A stretch of DNA of 8,052 bases from Clostridiales bacterium DTU092 (GCA_001513505.1 LFTM01000250.1:8764-16815), one strand, 5' to 3'. Shown: positions 1 to 7,263, counted from the first letter of the stretch. Translations and numbers: made by a program. The notes: a model not told the origin generated them from the sequence alone.

Positions 1-15
1 ACTTATTCGATAAGT
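1..15 (+). promoter_or_regulatory. Small perfect hairpin in the pyrB leader
   Basis: ACTTAT and ATAAGT form a perfect 6 bp stem around a 3-base TCG loop, ending about 5 bases before the pyrB ribosome binding site. No T-run follows, so it is not an intrinsic terminator by itself. It could be the last element of a longer leader (attenuator or anti-terminator) cut off by the window edge, or a short structure that affects translation of pyrB. A stem this short and AT-rich can also occur by chance. The repeat is directly visible; any regulatory role is inference. Confidence 0.3.
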
Positions 16-20
16 GAGGC

Positions 21-26
21 AGGTGA
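21..26 (+). promoter_or_regulatory. Ribosome binding site of pyrB
   Basis: AGGTGA matches the 3' part of the AGGAGGTGA Shine-Dalgarno consensus and ends 4 bases before the ATG at 31. It is weaker than the sites of the later genes. It supports 31 as the native pyrB start, since no other start codon lies upstream in frame within the window. Confidence 0.6.
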
Positions 27-144
27 AATAATGGCGTTGAAGCATAAGGATTTACTTGGGCTCAGAGGTTTATCCAGAGATGACATAGAAGAAATTTTGG
101 ATACAGCCGAGTTAATGAAATATATACTGGTACAGGATCATAAA

Positions 145-147
145 TAG
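145..147 (+). other. In-frame amber (TAG) codon 39 of pyrB
   Basis: The reading frame goes Lys38 (AAA), TAG, Thr40 (ACA), then PHLQG. From memory, clostridial homologs often have a second lysine here (KKTPHLQG), so one A to T change in AAG would create the TAG. Between this codon and the STRTR motif at 196-210 there is no ATG, GTG or TTG in frame. Reinitiation therefore cannot give an enzyme with its phosphate-binding loop. The first usable start after it is TTG 211, just beyond STRTR. The stop is directly seen; its cause is unknown. Confidence 0.9.
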
Positions 148-940
148 ACACCCCACCTTCAGGGCAGATCTATAATAACCTTATTTTATGAGAACAGCAC
201 GAGAACCAGATTGTCATTTGAACTAGCCAGTAAATATATGAGTGCCAGTATGGCTAACATATCTGCACCATCCAGCAGTGTAGCCAAAGGGGAAAGCCTT
301 ATAGATACCGGGAAGACCATTGAGAGTATGGGAGCGGATATAATAGTAATCCGTCATCCTGTATCGGGAGCACCTCATATTTTGGCCAAACACGTAAAAG
401 CCTCGGTTATAAATGCAGGTGATGGTATTAATGAACATCCTACCCAAGCCCTGTTGGATATGTTTACAATTAGGCAGAAGAAAGGCGCCCTCAGCAATTT
501 AAAGGTTGCCATTATTGGAGATATTCTGCACAGCAGGGTAGCGCGGAGCAATATATGGGGTTTAACAACCATGGGGGCTGAGGTAAGAGTAGCCGGGCCG
601 GCTACACTTATGCCTCCGGATATTGAGGATATGGGAGTTAAGGTTTTCTATAACGCCGATGATGCTTTAAGGGGCGCTGACGTAGTGATGGGGTTAAGAC
701 TTCAAAAGGAACGGCAGCAGAAGGGGCTGCTTCCCTCCATCAGGGAATACACAAAACTGTTCTGCATAAACAGGGAAAGAATGCTATTGGCCCGCAAAGA
801 TGCGCTGGTTATGCATCCCGGTCCGATTAATCGCGGAGTGGAGATATCATCGGATATTGCGGATGGAGCACTATCAACCATAAATGAGCAGGTAACAAAT
901 GGTGTGGCCGTTCGTATGGCCCTTCTCTACCTGCTTACCA

Positions 941-945
941 GGAGG
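941..945 (+). promoter_or_regulatory. Ribosome binding site that sets the pyrC start
   Basis: GGAGG lies 7 bases before ATG 953, inside the last codons of pyrB. It decides for 953 over the in-frame ATG at 899, which has no such site and would add 18 unlikely residues read out of frame from pyrB. Confidence 0.85.
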
Positions 946-952
946 AATAAAG

Positions 953-2239
953 ATGCTGTGTATTAAGAATGGTCTTGTAGTTGACGGGATTAATCCAAAA
1001 CCATATAAAGCGGATATACTGGTGAACGGCAGTAAAATAGTAGAAATTGGTTGTGAACTTTCACAATCTTCAGATAAGGTTATTGATGCTGATGGAAAAT
1101 GGGTATTGCCCGGGCTTGTTGATGCCCACTGTCATTTAAGAGAACCCGGGTTTGAATATAAGGAAGATATTACATCCGGAACAAGGAGTGCGGCAGCCGG
1201 TGGTTTTACCAGTATTGCCTGTATGCCCAATACCAGTCCGGTGGTGGATAATGCTGCGTTGGTCCAGTTTATTAAAAAGAGGGGACTGGAAGAAGGGGCT
1301 GCCAAGGTCTATCCTATTGCGGCCGTAACAATTGGTCTGAATGGTGAGGAGTTAACTGAAATGTGGGAGCTTAAAGAAGCGGGAGCCGTTGCATTATCTG
1401 ACGACGGAAAGCCAATAATGAATTCAGGGATGATGCGTTTGGCCCTCCAGTATGCCAAGGGGTTTGATATACTTATAATTTCGCATTGTGAGGATTTGGA
1501 ACTGACCGGGGATGGAGTTATGAACGAAGGATACATGTCAACAATTCTGGGGTTCAAGGGAATACCCCGTGCTGCAGAGGAAGTGATGGTAGCCCGGGAT
1601 ATAATTTTGGCTGAAACACTGGATGCACCCGTTCACATTGCCCATGTCAGCACAAGAGGATCGGTAGAATTGATCAGACAGGCTAAAAAAAGAGGTGTCA
1701 AGGTAACATGTGAAACAGCACCCCACTATTTTTCTGCAACTGATGAATGGGTGGACGGGTATGATGCTAACACAAAGGTTAATCCTCCCTTACGAAGCAG
1801 TGATGATGTTGAGGCCATAAAAGAAGGGTTGAAAGACGGCACAATAGACATTATTGCTACCGATCATGCACCGCACCACAGGGATGAGAAAGAAGTGGAA
1901 TACAGCCTGGCCGCAAACGGAATTTCGGGGTTTGAGACAGCGTTTTCACTGGCCTATACACATCTTGTCGAGCCAGGAGTAATATCCCTTCATCAGCTTG
2001 TGGAAAAGATGAGTAAAATACCGGCTCAGATATTAAGAATTGATGGTGGAAAGCTTGAAGCCGGGAAAACAGCCGATATCATAGTGGCAGATCTTACAAA
2101 AGAGTATACCGTAGATGTATCCCAATTTTATTCAAAAGGCAAAAACTCGCCTTTTCATGGACATACTTTGAAAGGAAAGGTTATCCACACCATTGTAGAC
2201 GGTAATGTGGTTATGGAGAACGAAAAAGTTTTAGTGTAA
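953..2239 (+). CDS. pyrC: Dihydroorotase, class I zinc enzyme
   Basis: Dihydroorotase reversibly cyclises N-carbamoyl-aspartate to dihydroorotate, the third step of UMP synthesis, in the cytosol. The 428-residue protein has the full amidohydrolase metal site of class I dihydroorotases: H59-x-H61 in DAHCHLREPG, Asp150/151 in LSDDGKP, His178 in ISHCED, His231 in HIAHVST, and Asp304 in ATDHAPHH. Arg63 and the MPNT segment at 91-94 fit substrate binding. Its length is typical of the Bacillus/Aquifex type and longer than the roughly 350 residues of E. coli PyrC. The start at ATG 953 is fixed by GGAGG at 941-945. It overlaps the end of pyrB by 14 bp, so its translation would normally be coupled to pyrB; the pyrB stop at 145 removes ribosomes upstream and could lower its expression. 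No damage is seen. Hydantoinase-family relatives are an alternative in isolation, but the motifs and operon make dihydroorotase clear. Confidence 0.97.
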   Translation: MLCIKNGLVVDGINPKPYKADILVNGSKIVEIGCELSQSSDKVIDADGKWVLPGLVDAHCHLREPGFEYKEDITSGTRSAAAGGFTSIACMPNTSPVVDNAALVQFIKKRGLEEGAAKVYPIAAVTIGLNGEELTEMWELKEAGAVALSDDGKPIMNSGMMRLALQYAKGFDILIISHCEDLELTGDGVMNEGYMSTILGFKGIPRAAEEVMVARDIILAETLDAPVHIAHVSTRGSVELIRQAKKRGVKVTCETAPHYFSATDEWVDGYDANTKVNPPLRSSDDVEAIKEGLKDGTIDIIATDHAPHHRDEKEVEYSLAANGISGFETAFSLAYTHLVEPGVISLHQLVEKMSKIPAQILRIDGGKLEAGKTADIIVADLTKEYTVDVSQFYSKGKNSPFHGHTLKGKVIHTIVDGNVVMENEKVLV

Positions 2240-2240
2240 T

Positions 2241-2247
2241 AGGAGGG
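2241..2247 (+). promoter_or_regulatory. Ribosome binding site that sets the pyrF TTG start
   Basis: AGGAGGG lies 7 bases before TTG 2255. An in-frame TAG at 2240-2242 rules out any earlier start. The next in-frame ATG (codon 23) would remove the conserved VGLD strand, so TTG is the start. Confidence 0.88.
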
Positions 2248-2254
2248 CAATACA

Positions 2255-3199
2255 TTGATAGACAGGCTTATTCAACAGATAATTGAAAAAAAGAATCCTT
2301 CTGTGGTTGGACTTGATACCATGCTGGAATATGTGCCGGAGCATATTGTAAATGATTACGGCGGACAACGGATTGATCTCGAAGGTGCTGCCAACGCCAT
2401 ATATGAGTTTAACAAAGCCATTTTGGATGCTGTCCATGAGTACATCCCGGCCGTTAAAATACAGATAGCTTATTATGAACTTTATGGACCGTATGGTCTG
2501 GAGGCTTTCAGAAAGACGGCGCAATATGCCAGAGCAAAAGATTTGCTGGTAATAGGGGATATTAAACGAAATGATATAGGTCCTACTGCAAAGGCCTACG
2601 CCAGCGCTTATCTGGGAGAAACAAAGTTAAAAAAAGGTGCTGTCAGAGTTTTTGATCTGGATTTTGTAACGGTAAACCCTTATCTGGGCAGTGATGGTGT
2701 AATGCCGTTTATAGAAATCTGTAGGAGTAGCGGTAAAGGTATTTTTGTACTGGTTAAGACATCAAACCCTTCTTCAGGTGAATTCCAGGATTTGAATGTA
2801 CAATCCGCAAAGCTGTATCAAAGAGTTGCTGCCAAAGTCAATGAATGGGGTCAGGAGCTTATAGGATCAACTGGATACAGTCAGGTAGGAGCGGTGGTAG
2901 GAGCGACATATCCCAGACAATTGGAGGAGCTAAGAAAGATTATGCCCAATATCTTTTTCCTCATACCGGGATATGGTGCCCAGGGAGGCGGTGCGGAGGA
3001 TGTTCTGGGTGGCTTTAATGACGATGGACTGGGAGCTGTTATTAATGCTTCCCGCAGTGTTATATGTGCTTATATGCGCAGTCCCTGGAAGGAACGGTTT
3101 TCACCGGAGGAGTTTTCAGAAGCCGCCAGGGCGGAGGTGTTACGGATGAGACAGGAGATAGATTCCGGATTGGCTAAAAAAGGAATAAAACCTTGGTAA
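2255..3199 (+). CDS. pyrF: Orotidine 5'-phosphate decarboxylase, class II type
   Basis: OMP decarboxylase removes CO2 from orotidine 5'-phosphate to give UMP, the last step of the pathway, as a cytosolic TIM-barrel dimer. The 314-residue length and the GDIKRNDIGPTA signature at 101-112 mark the longer class II form (also called type 2), not the roughly 240-residue Bacillus/E. coli form. Asp102-Lys104-Asp107 form the catalytic Asp-Lys-Asp array. Further barrel motifs are VGLD at 18-21, PAVKIQ at 65-70 (Lys68), VKTSNPSSGEFQD from 167, PGYGAQGG at 238-245, and NASR at 264-267, whose arginine fits phosphate binding. The start is TTG 2255. It follows pyrC after 15 bp, and a 60 bp gap without a gene separates it from carB, where many relatives would have carA. 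The gene appears intact. Confidence 0.97.
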   Translation: MIDRLIQQIIEKKNPSVVGLDTMLEYVPEHIVNDYGGQRIDLEGAANAIYEFNKAILDAVHEYIPAVKIQIAYYELYGPYGLEAFRKTAQYARAKDLLVIGDIKRNDIGPTAKAYASAYLGETKLKKGAVRVFDLDFVTVNPYLGSDGVMPFIEICRSSGKGIFVLVKTSNPSSGEFQDLNVQSAKLYQRVAAKVNEWGQELIGSTGYSQVGAVVGATYPRQLEELRKIMPNIFFLIPGYGAQGGGAEDVLGGFNDDGLGAVINASRSVICAYMRSPWKERFSPEEFSEAARAEVLRMRQEIDSGLAKKGIKPW

Positions 3200-3259
3200 G
3201 ACAAAACTGATTACCATACGATAACGCTTGACTAAGATGTATTAAAGGAGTTGAAAGAC
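3200..3259 (+). other. pyrF-carB gap, the usual place of carA
   Basis: This 60-base spacer is the longest non-coding stretch in the window; other junctions overlap or are 15 bp apart. It holds the carB ribosome binding site at its 3' end and nothing else I can support. There is no terminator-like GC stem with a T-run, no convincing promoter pair, and no recognisable piece of carA. A TTGACT at 3228-3233 resembles a -35 box but has no matching -10 at a suitable distance. Confidence 0.6.
3244..3250 (+). promoter_or_regulatory. Ribosome binding site that sets the carB TTG start
   Basis: AAAGGAG ends 9 bases before TTG 3260. The in-frame TTG at 3251 touches the site with no spacer, so it cannot be used efficiently. 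Starting at 3260 gives MPKIQDIKKV, the usual beginning of CarB proteins. Confidence 0.82.
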
Positions 3260-6200
3260 TTGCCCAAAATACAAGACATCAAAAAGGTGCTGGTAATAGG
3301 TTCGGGTCCTATTGTGATAGCTCAGGCAGCTGAGTTTGACTATGCTGGAACTCAGGCTTGCAGGGCGTTGAAAGAGGAAAATATCGAAATTGTATTGATT
3401 AACAGCAACCCGGCAACCATTATGACCGATCCTAACATGGCTGATCACGTGTATATTGAACCGCTGAACCTCCGGACGGTTAAAGATGTCATTGAAAAGG
3501 AAAGGCCTGACAGCTTGCTTGCTACTTTGGGTGGTCAGACCGGGCTTAACCTGGCTATTGAACTGGCAGAACAAGGTTTCCTGGACGAATACGGGGTAAG
3601 AATTCTGGGAACCAGTATTGAATCCATCCGCAAGGGAGAGGACCGGGAGATATTCAAAAAAACAATGATGGATATAGGTGAGCCGGTGATTGAGAGTATT
3701 ACAGTTCATGATATTGACAGCGGTCTGGCCTTTGCAGAAAAGATTGGATACCCTGTTGTAGTGCGTCCGGCTTATACTCTTGGGGGAACAGGCGGAGGCA
3801 TGGCTGGTAACAGTCAGGAATTAAGGAATATCCTGGCTGACGGATTGCGGTTAAGCAGAGCCGGCCAGGTGCTTATAGAAAAATCGGTTGCCGGCTGGAA
3901 GGAAATTGAATATGAAGTGGTTCGGGATGGGGAAGGCAATTGTATTATTATATGCAGTATGGAAAATATAGATCCGGTTGGCATTCATACAGGCGACAGC
4001 ATAGTTATAGCCCCTGCCCGGACTTTAACAGTTGACCAGGATGAGATGCTGAGGAAAGCTGCATTGAACATAGTACAGGCTCTCGATATAAACGGCGGCT
4101 GTAATGTTCAGTTTGCGTTGAAGCCCGATGGAATGGAGTATTATGTTATAGAGGTCAATCCCAGATTGAGCCGTTCAAGTGCACTTGCCTCCAAAGCTAC
4201 CGGTTATCCTATTGCCAGGGTGGCAACAAAAATCGCATTGGGATACAAGCTTGATGAGATACAGTACGGCAGTGCCGGAAGGATTACTGCTGCATCGGAG
4301 CCGGTGATGGATTATGTTGTACTCAAGATTCCACGCTGGCCCTTTGATAAATTTATCGGGGCTGATAAGGTATTGGGTACCAGGATGAAGGCCACTGGTG
4401 AGGTTATGGCTGTCGGAGACGGTTTTGAAGATGCTCTTCTTAAAGCTGTACGTTCTTTGGAACTGGGCATTGACCATATCTGTTTGGATCACCTGGCAGA
4501 GGAAGATACTGAGCAGATCCTTGAAAAGTTGGAAAGCAAAACCGATGAGAGGCTTTTTGTAGTGGCAGAAGCTTTCCGGCGCGGTGTACCGATTGATGTG
4601 ATATATGAAAAAACTTCAATCGATACTTATTTTTTAAATAAAATACAAGGTATAGTGCATTTTGAGAAGAAGTTAAAAGAAAATGGAGTTAAAGGTATTG
4701 ATAAAAAAGTATTGCTGCAGGCTAAAAAGATGGGGCTGTCTGATTCTGCTATCGCCCGCTTTATTGGATTATCCGGTAGTGAAGTCCGCAATATGAGAAA
4801 AAAGTGGGGAATAGAGCCGGTATACAGGACAATTGGTACAGTTAGGGGAATGAAAGATAGTCTTAAAACATATTACTCGGTTTATAATGGCAAAGGTTTG
4901 GTAAAGGCAGACCAAAAGAATAAGGTGGTTGTCATAGGTTCCGGTCCTATCCGGATAGGGCAGGGTATTGAGTTTGACTATTGTTCTGTTCACTGTATTT
5001 GGGCTTTGAAAAAGTTAGACTATCAGGCAATTATAATAAACAACAATCCGGAGACTGTCAGTACGGATTTTGATACATCCGATCGTCTTTACTTTGAGCC
5101 TCTGTCCCATGAAGATGTCTTAAATATTCTGGAAATTGAAAAACCTGACGGAGTTATAGTACAGTTTGGCGGTCAAACAGCAATTAAAATGGCGGGCGTG
5201 ATCCATGATGCGGGATATACTATATTGGGCACTCAGCCCGAAAATATTAATAGAGCTGAGGATAGAAAAGAATTTGATAGTTTACTGGAAGAACTGTGTA
5301 TTCCCCGTCCTCCCGGCACCACGGTATTTACAGCAGAGGAAGCGGTAACAGCTGCTGAAATGCTGGGTTATCCCGTACTTGTAAGACCATCGTATGTATT
5401 GGGTGGGCAGGGAATGGAAATTGCCTATAATCAAGGTAATATTGAAGAATACATGGGGATCATAAACCGTGTGAAACAGGAGCATCCAATCCTTATAGAC
5501 AAGTATTTGATGGGAAAGGAAATAGAGATTGATGCAATATGCGATGGGGAGGACATACTTATACCGGGGATTATGGAACATATTGAACGCGCCGGAATAC
5601 ATTCAGGGGACAGCATAGCCGTATATCCGGCCAGGGATCTTTCTGAACGTACAGTGGACCGTATAATAAACTATACCGGCAGGCTGGCCAAGGCTTTAAA
5701 TGTTAAAGGGCTTATTAACATTCAATATATTGAATATGATGGTGAGGTGTATGTTATCGAGGTAAATCCCCGTTCAAGCCGTACGGTACCCTATATCAGC
5801 AAGGTAACAGGTGTGCCGATGGTAGAGCTGGCGACCAGGGTTATGATGGGGCAAAGGCTTAGAAAGTTGGGATATGGCACGGGTCTTTACCGTGCAAAAG
5901 ATGTTGTTGCAGCTAAAGTACCGGTATTTTCCTTTGATAAACTACCTTTGGTAGAGGTAAGCCTGGGCCCTGAGATGAAATCTACGGGAGAGGTTTTAGG
6001 CTTGGGCAGAACCCTGTCAGAAGCTCTGTATAAAGGGCTGATGGCTGCGGGATATGATTTAAAAAGAGAAGGAAGTGTTTTAATAACCGTAGCCAACTCT
6101 GATAAACAGGAGGTTATTCCCATAGCAGCTGAATTTGAAAGCCTGGGCTTTGATATCTTTGCCACATCAGGTACTGCACATGTGTTAAACTCCAATTATG

Positions 6201-6463
6201 TGGCAGCAAGCGTCGTTAATAAAGTCAGCCAGGATCGTCCCAATATAATTGATTACATTCAGCAAGGGAAAATAAGCATTATAATAAATACTCCAACCAA
6301 AGGCCGGATTCCTCAAAGAGATGGTTTTAAAATAAGGAGAATGGCAGTTGAGTACTCTATACCCTGTATGACCTCTCTGGATACGGCACGGGCTTTTATT
6401 AACAGCTTAAAACAAAATATAGACAGGCAGGAAATAAAACCTATTGCATTGGAGGAAATATAA
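3260..6463 (+). CDS. carB: Carbamoyl phosphate synthase large subunit
   Basis: CarB makes carbamoyl phosphate from bicarbonate, ammonia and two ATP, feeding pyrimidine and arginine synthesis. The 1067 residues match the normal full length. The first half (about 1-400) is the carboxyphosphate ATP-grasp unit, with GSGPIVIAQ at 14-22, LGGQTGLN at 90-97, Arg129, Arg169 in VVRPAYTLGG, Glu215, and EVNPRLSRSS at 298-307. An oligomerisation region spans about 400-550. The second ATP-grasp half has GSGPIRIGQG at 560-569, FGGQTAIK at 636-643, Arg709 in LVRPSYVLGG, and EVNPRSSR at 834-841. An MGS-like allosteric domain from about 938 has FATSGTA at 967-973 and NTPTKGR at 1010-1016, where nucleotide effectors such as UMP bind in the family. 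The protein normally works with CarA, which supplies ammonia from glutamine; carA is absent beside it. The small oddity IVIAQ replaces the usual IVIGQ. The gene is intact and overlaps pyrK by one base (TAATG). Confidence 0.97.
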   Translation: MPKIQDIKKVLVIGSGPIVIAQAAEFDYAGTQACRALKEENIEIVLINSNPATIMTDPNMADHVYIEPLNLRTVKDVIEKERPDSLLATLGGQTGLNLAIELAEQGFLDEYGVRILGTSIESIRKGEDREIFKKTMMDIGEPVIESITVHDIDSGLAFAEKIGYPVVVRPAYTLGGTGGGMAGNSQELRNILADGLRLSRAGQVLIEKSVAGWKEIEYEVVRDGEGNCIIICSMENIDPVGIHTGDSIVIAPARTLTVDQDEMLRKAALNIVQALDINGGCNVQFALKPDGMEYYVIEVNPRLSRSSALASKATGYPIARVATKIALGYKLDEIQYGSAGRITAASEPVMDYVVLKIPRWPFDKFIGADKVLGTRMKATGEVMAVGDGFEDALLKAVRSLELGIDHICLDHLAEEDTEQILEKLESKTDERLFVVAEAFRRGVPIDVIYEKTSIDTYFLNKIQGIVHFEKKLKENGVKGIDKKVLLQAKKMGLSDSAIARFIGLSGSEVRNMRKKWGIEPVYRTIGTVRGMKDSLKTYYSVYNGKGLVKADQKNKVVVIGSGPIRIGQGIEFDYCSVHCIWALKKLDYQAIIINNNPETVSTDFDTSDRLYFEPLSHEDVLNILEIEKPDGVIVQFGGQTAIKMAGVIHDAGYTILGTQPENINRAEDRKEFDSLLEELCIPRPPGTTVFTAEEAVTAAEMLGYPVLVRPSYVLGGQGMEIAYNQGNIEEYMGIINRVKQEHPILIDKYLMGKEIEIDAICDGEDILIPGIMEHIERAGIHSGDSIAVYPARDLSERTVDRIINYTGRLAKALNVKGLINIQYIEYDGEVYVIEVNPRSSRTVPYISKVTGVPMVELATRVMMGQRLRKLGYGTGLYRAKDVVAAKVPVFSFDKLPLVEVSLGPEMKSTGEVLGLGRTLSEALYKGLMAAGYDLKREGSVLITVANSDKQEVIPIAAEFESLGFDIFATSGTAHVLNSNYVAASVVNKVSQDRPNIIDYIQQGKISIIINTPTKGRIPQRDGFKIRRMAVEYSIPCMTSLDTARAFINSLKQNIDRQEIKPIALEEI
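6451..6455 (+). promoter_or_regulatory. Ribosome binding site of pyrK
   Basis: GGAGG within the last carB codons lies 7 bases before ATG 6463. The carB stop and pyrK start share one A (TAATG), so ribosomes ending carB can start pyrK directly. Confidence 0.8.
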
Positions 6464-7263
6464 TGAAAAGAGCAGAGCTGTGCAAAGTGGCTGACATCCA
6501 ACTGTTAGCACATGGTTTATACAAGCTAAAGATTGAAGCGTCTGATGTTGCAGTGAGTGCAAGACCGGGACAGTTCGTTCACATCAGGATCCCCGGCGAT
6601 AAATCCCGGCTTTTAAGACGTCCTATAAGTATATATGATGCATATCATGAAGAAGGAAACATTGAGATAGTGTTTCAGGTTGTTGGAGAGGGAACCAGGA
6701 TCCTGTCTGCAGTTAAACCTGGTGATTTATTGGATGTACTGGGTCCTTTAGGAAATGGTTTTACCATACCAAAGGATACCCGACATTTATTTATAGTAGG
6801 TGGTGGATGCGGGGTAGCACCGATAAAATTTGCTGCAAGCAAATTCAACCATACCAGGAGTACCTGTTTCGTAGGTTTTAAAAACAGGGATGCCGTGTAC
6901 GGTTTACAGGAGTTCAAGAAAAGCTGCGACAGATTACTGGTAGCAACTGAAGATGGAAGTATTGGGTATAAGGGGATGGTTACGGAAGTTCTGGAAGATG
7001 AATTAAAGCAAAATTCACCTGATTTAATGCTTGCATGCGGTCCTGTTCCCATGCTGAAAGTCATACAGCAAATGGCTGAACAGTTCGATGTACCTTGCCA
7101 GCTGTTGCTGGAGGAAAGGATGGGCTGCGGGATAGGGGCTTGTATGACTTGTGTATGCGCTGTTCGTGCCGGTGAAGATTATGCCTATAAAAGGGTATGT
7201 AAGGATGGTCCTGTATTTTGGAGCCGGGAGGTGATACTGGGTGAGACCGCAAACGAGTGTTGA
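6463..7263 (+). CDS. pyrK: Dihydroorotate dehydrogenase electron transfer subunit (FAD, 2Fe-2S)
   Basis: PyrK carries electrons from the FMN of PyrD through a [2Fe-2S] cluster and FAD to NAD+, making class 1B dihydroorotate dehydrogenase NAD-linked. The 266-residue protein is of the ferredoxin-reductase type. An N-terminal FAD barrel has RRPISIYD at 52-59 and GEGTRIL at 75-81. An NAD-binding domain has VGGGCGVAP at 112-120 and ACGPVPML at 191-198. A C-terminal cluster loop has Cys222, Cys227, Cys230 and Cys246 (C-x4-C-x2-C-x15-C), the PyrK pattern known from Lactococcus. Cys232 is an extra cysteine beside the cluster. The start is ATG 6463, sharing one base with the carB stop, and the end overlaps pyrD by 23 bp. 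This close coupling fits the 1:1 PyrD2-PyrK2 complex. Similar subunits occur in sulfide dehydrogenases and NfnA-type proteins, but the position next to pyrD settles the assignment. No lesion is seen. Confidence 0.96.
   Translation: MKRAELCKVADIQLLAHGLYKLKIEASDVAVSARPGQFVHIRIPGDKSRLLRRPISIYDAYHEEGNIEIVFQVVGEGTRILSAVKPGDLLDVLGPLGNGFTIPKDTRHLFIVGGGCGVAPIKFAASKFNHTRSTCFVGFKNRDAVYGLQEFKKSCDRLLVATEDGSIGYKGMVTEVLEDELKQNSPDLMLACGPVPMLKVIQQMAEQFDVPCQLLLEERMGCGIGACMTCVCAVRAGEDYAYKRVCKDGPVFWSREVILGETANEC
7226..7233 (+). promoter_or_regulatory. Ribosome binding site that sets the pyrD GTG start
   Basis: GGGAGGTG lies inside pyrK, 7 bases before GTG 7241. A TGA at 7232-7234, in the pyrD frame and overlapping this site, blocks any earlier start, so GTG 7241 is the first possible start codon. 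Confidence 0.85.

Larger units (their letters stand above)
31..966 (+). pseudogene. pyrB: Aspartate carbamoyltransferase catalytic chain, interrupted by in-frame TAG
   Basis: Aspartate carbamoyltransferase joins carbamoyl phosphate to aspartate, the committed step of pyrimidine synthesis, as a cytosolic trimer. From ATG 31 the frame is 311 positions long, a normal family length, but codon 39 (145-147) is TAG. The same frame continues on both sides, so this is a single nonsense codon and not a frameshift. Active-site motifs all follow it: STRTR at 56-60 (carbamoyl phosphate loop), Lys86 in VAKGES, Arg108, His136 in NEHPTQALLD, the GDILHSRVARSN segment at 163-174, RLQKER at 223-228, and HPGPINRG at 262-269. 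These match the E. coli catalytic residues by motif. No pyrI regulatory-chain gene follows; the end overlaps pyrC by 14 bp. Conventional translation gives a 38-residue peptide. I class it as a pseudogene provisionally: preservation of every other motif also fits a recent mutation, a base error, or read-through. The identity is certain; the functional state is not. Confidence 0.93.

Noticed and set aside
31..147. A regulatory leader peptide of 38 residues
   Set aside because: The peptide is plainly the normal N-terminus of PyrB, and the homologous sequence continues directly after the stop, so it is not an independent leader.
899..952. Extension of PyrC to ATG 899
   Set aside because: There is no ribosome binding site, the added residues are pyrB read in another frame, and ATG 953 has GGAGG at ideal distance.
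211..966. TTG 211 as the true start of a shortened 251-residue PyrB
   Set aside because: It begins right after the STRTR phosphate loop, so the product would lack essential residues. There is also a homologous N-terminus from ATG 31 with its own ribosome binding site.
3211..3250. Internal promoter for carB in the pyrF-carB gap
   Set aside because: A TTGACT is present at 3228-3233, but no -10 box lies at a suitable distance, so the evidence is too weak.
3251..3259. TTG 3251 as the carB start
   Set aside because: It directly abuts the Shine-Dalgarno sequence with no spacer, and TTG 3260 gives the usual CarB N-terminus with a 9-base spacer.
6675..7064. Long open frames on the - strand, here opposite pyrK and also at 3242-3709, 7024-7407 and 7495-8043
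   Set aside because: They lie opposite well-defined conserved genes and have no recognisable motifs; they are shadow frames.
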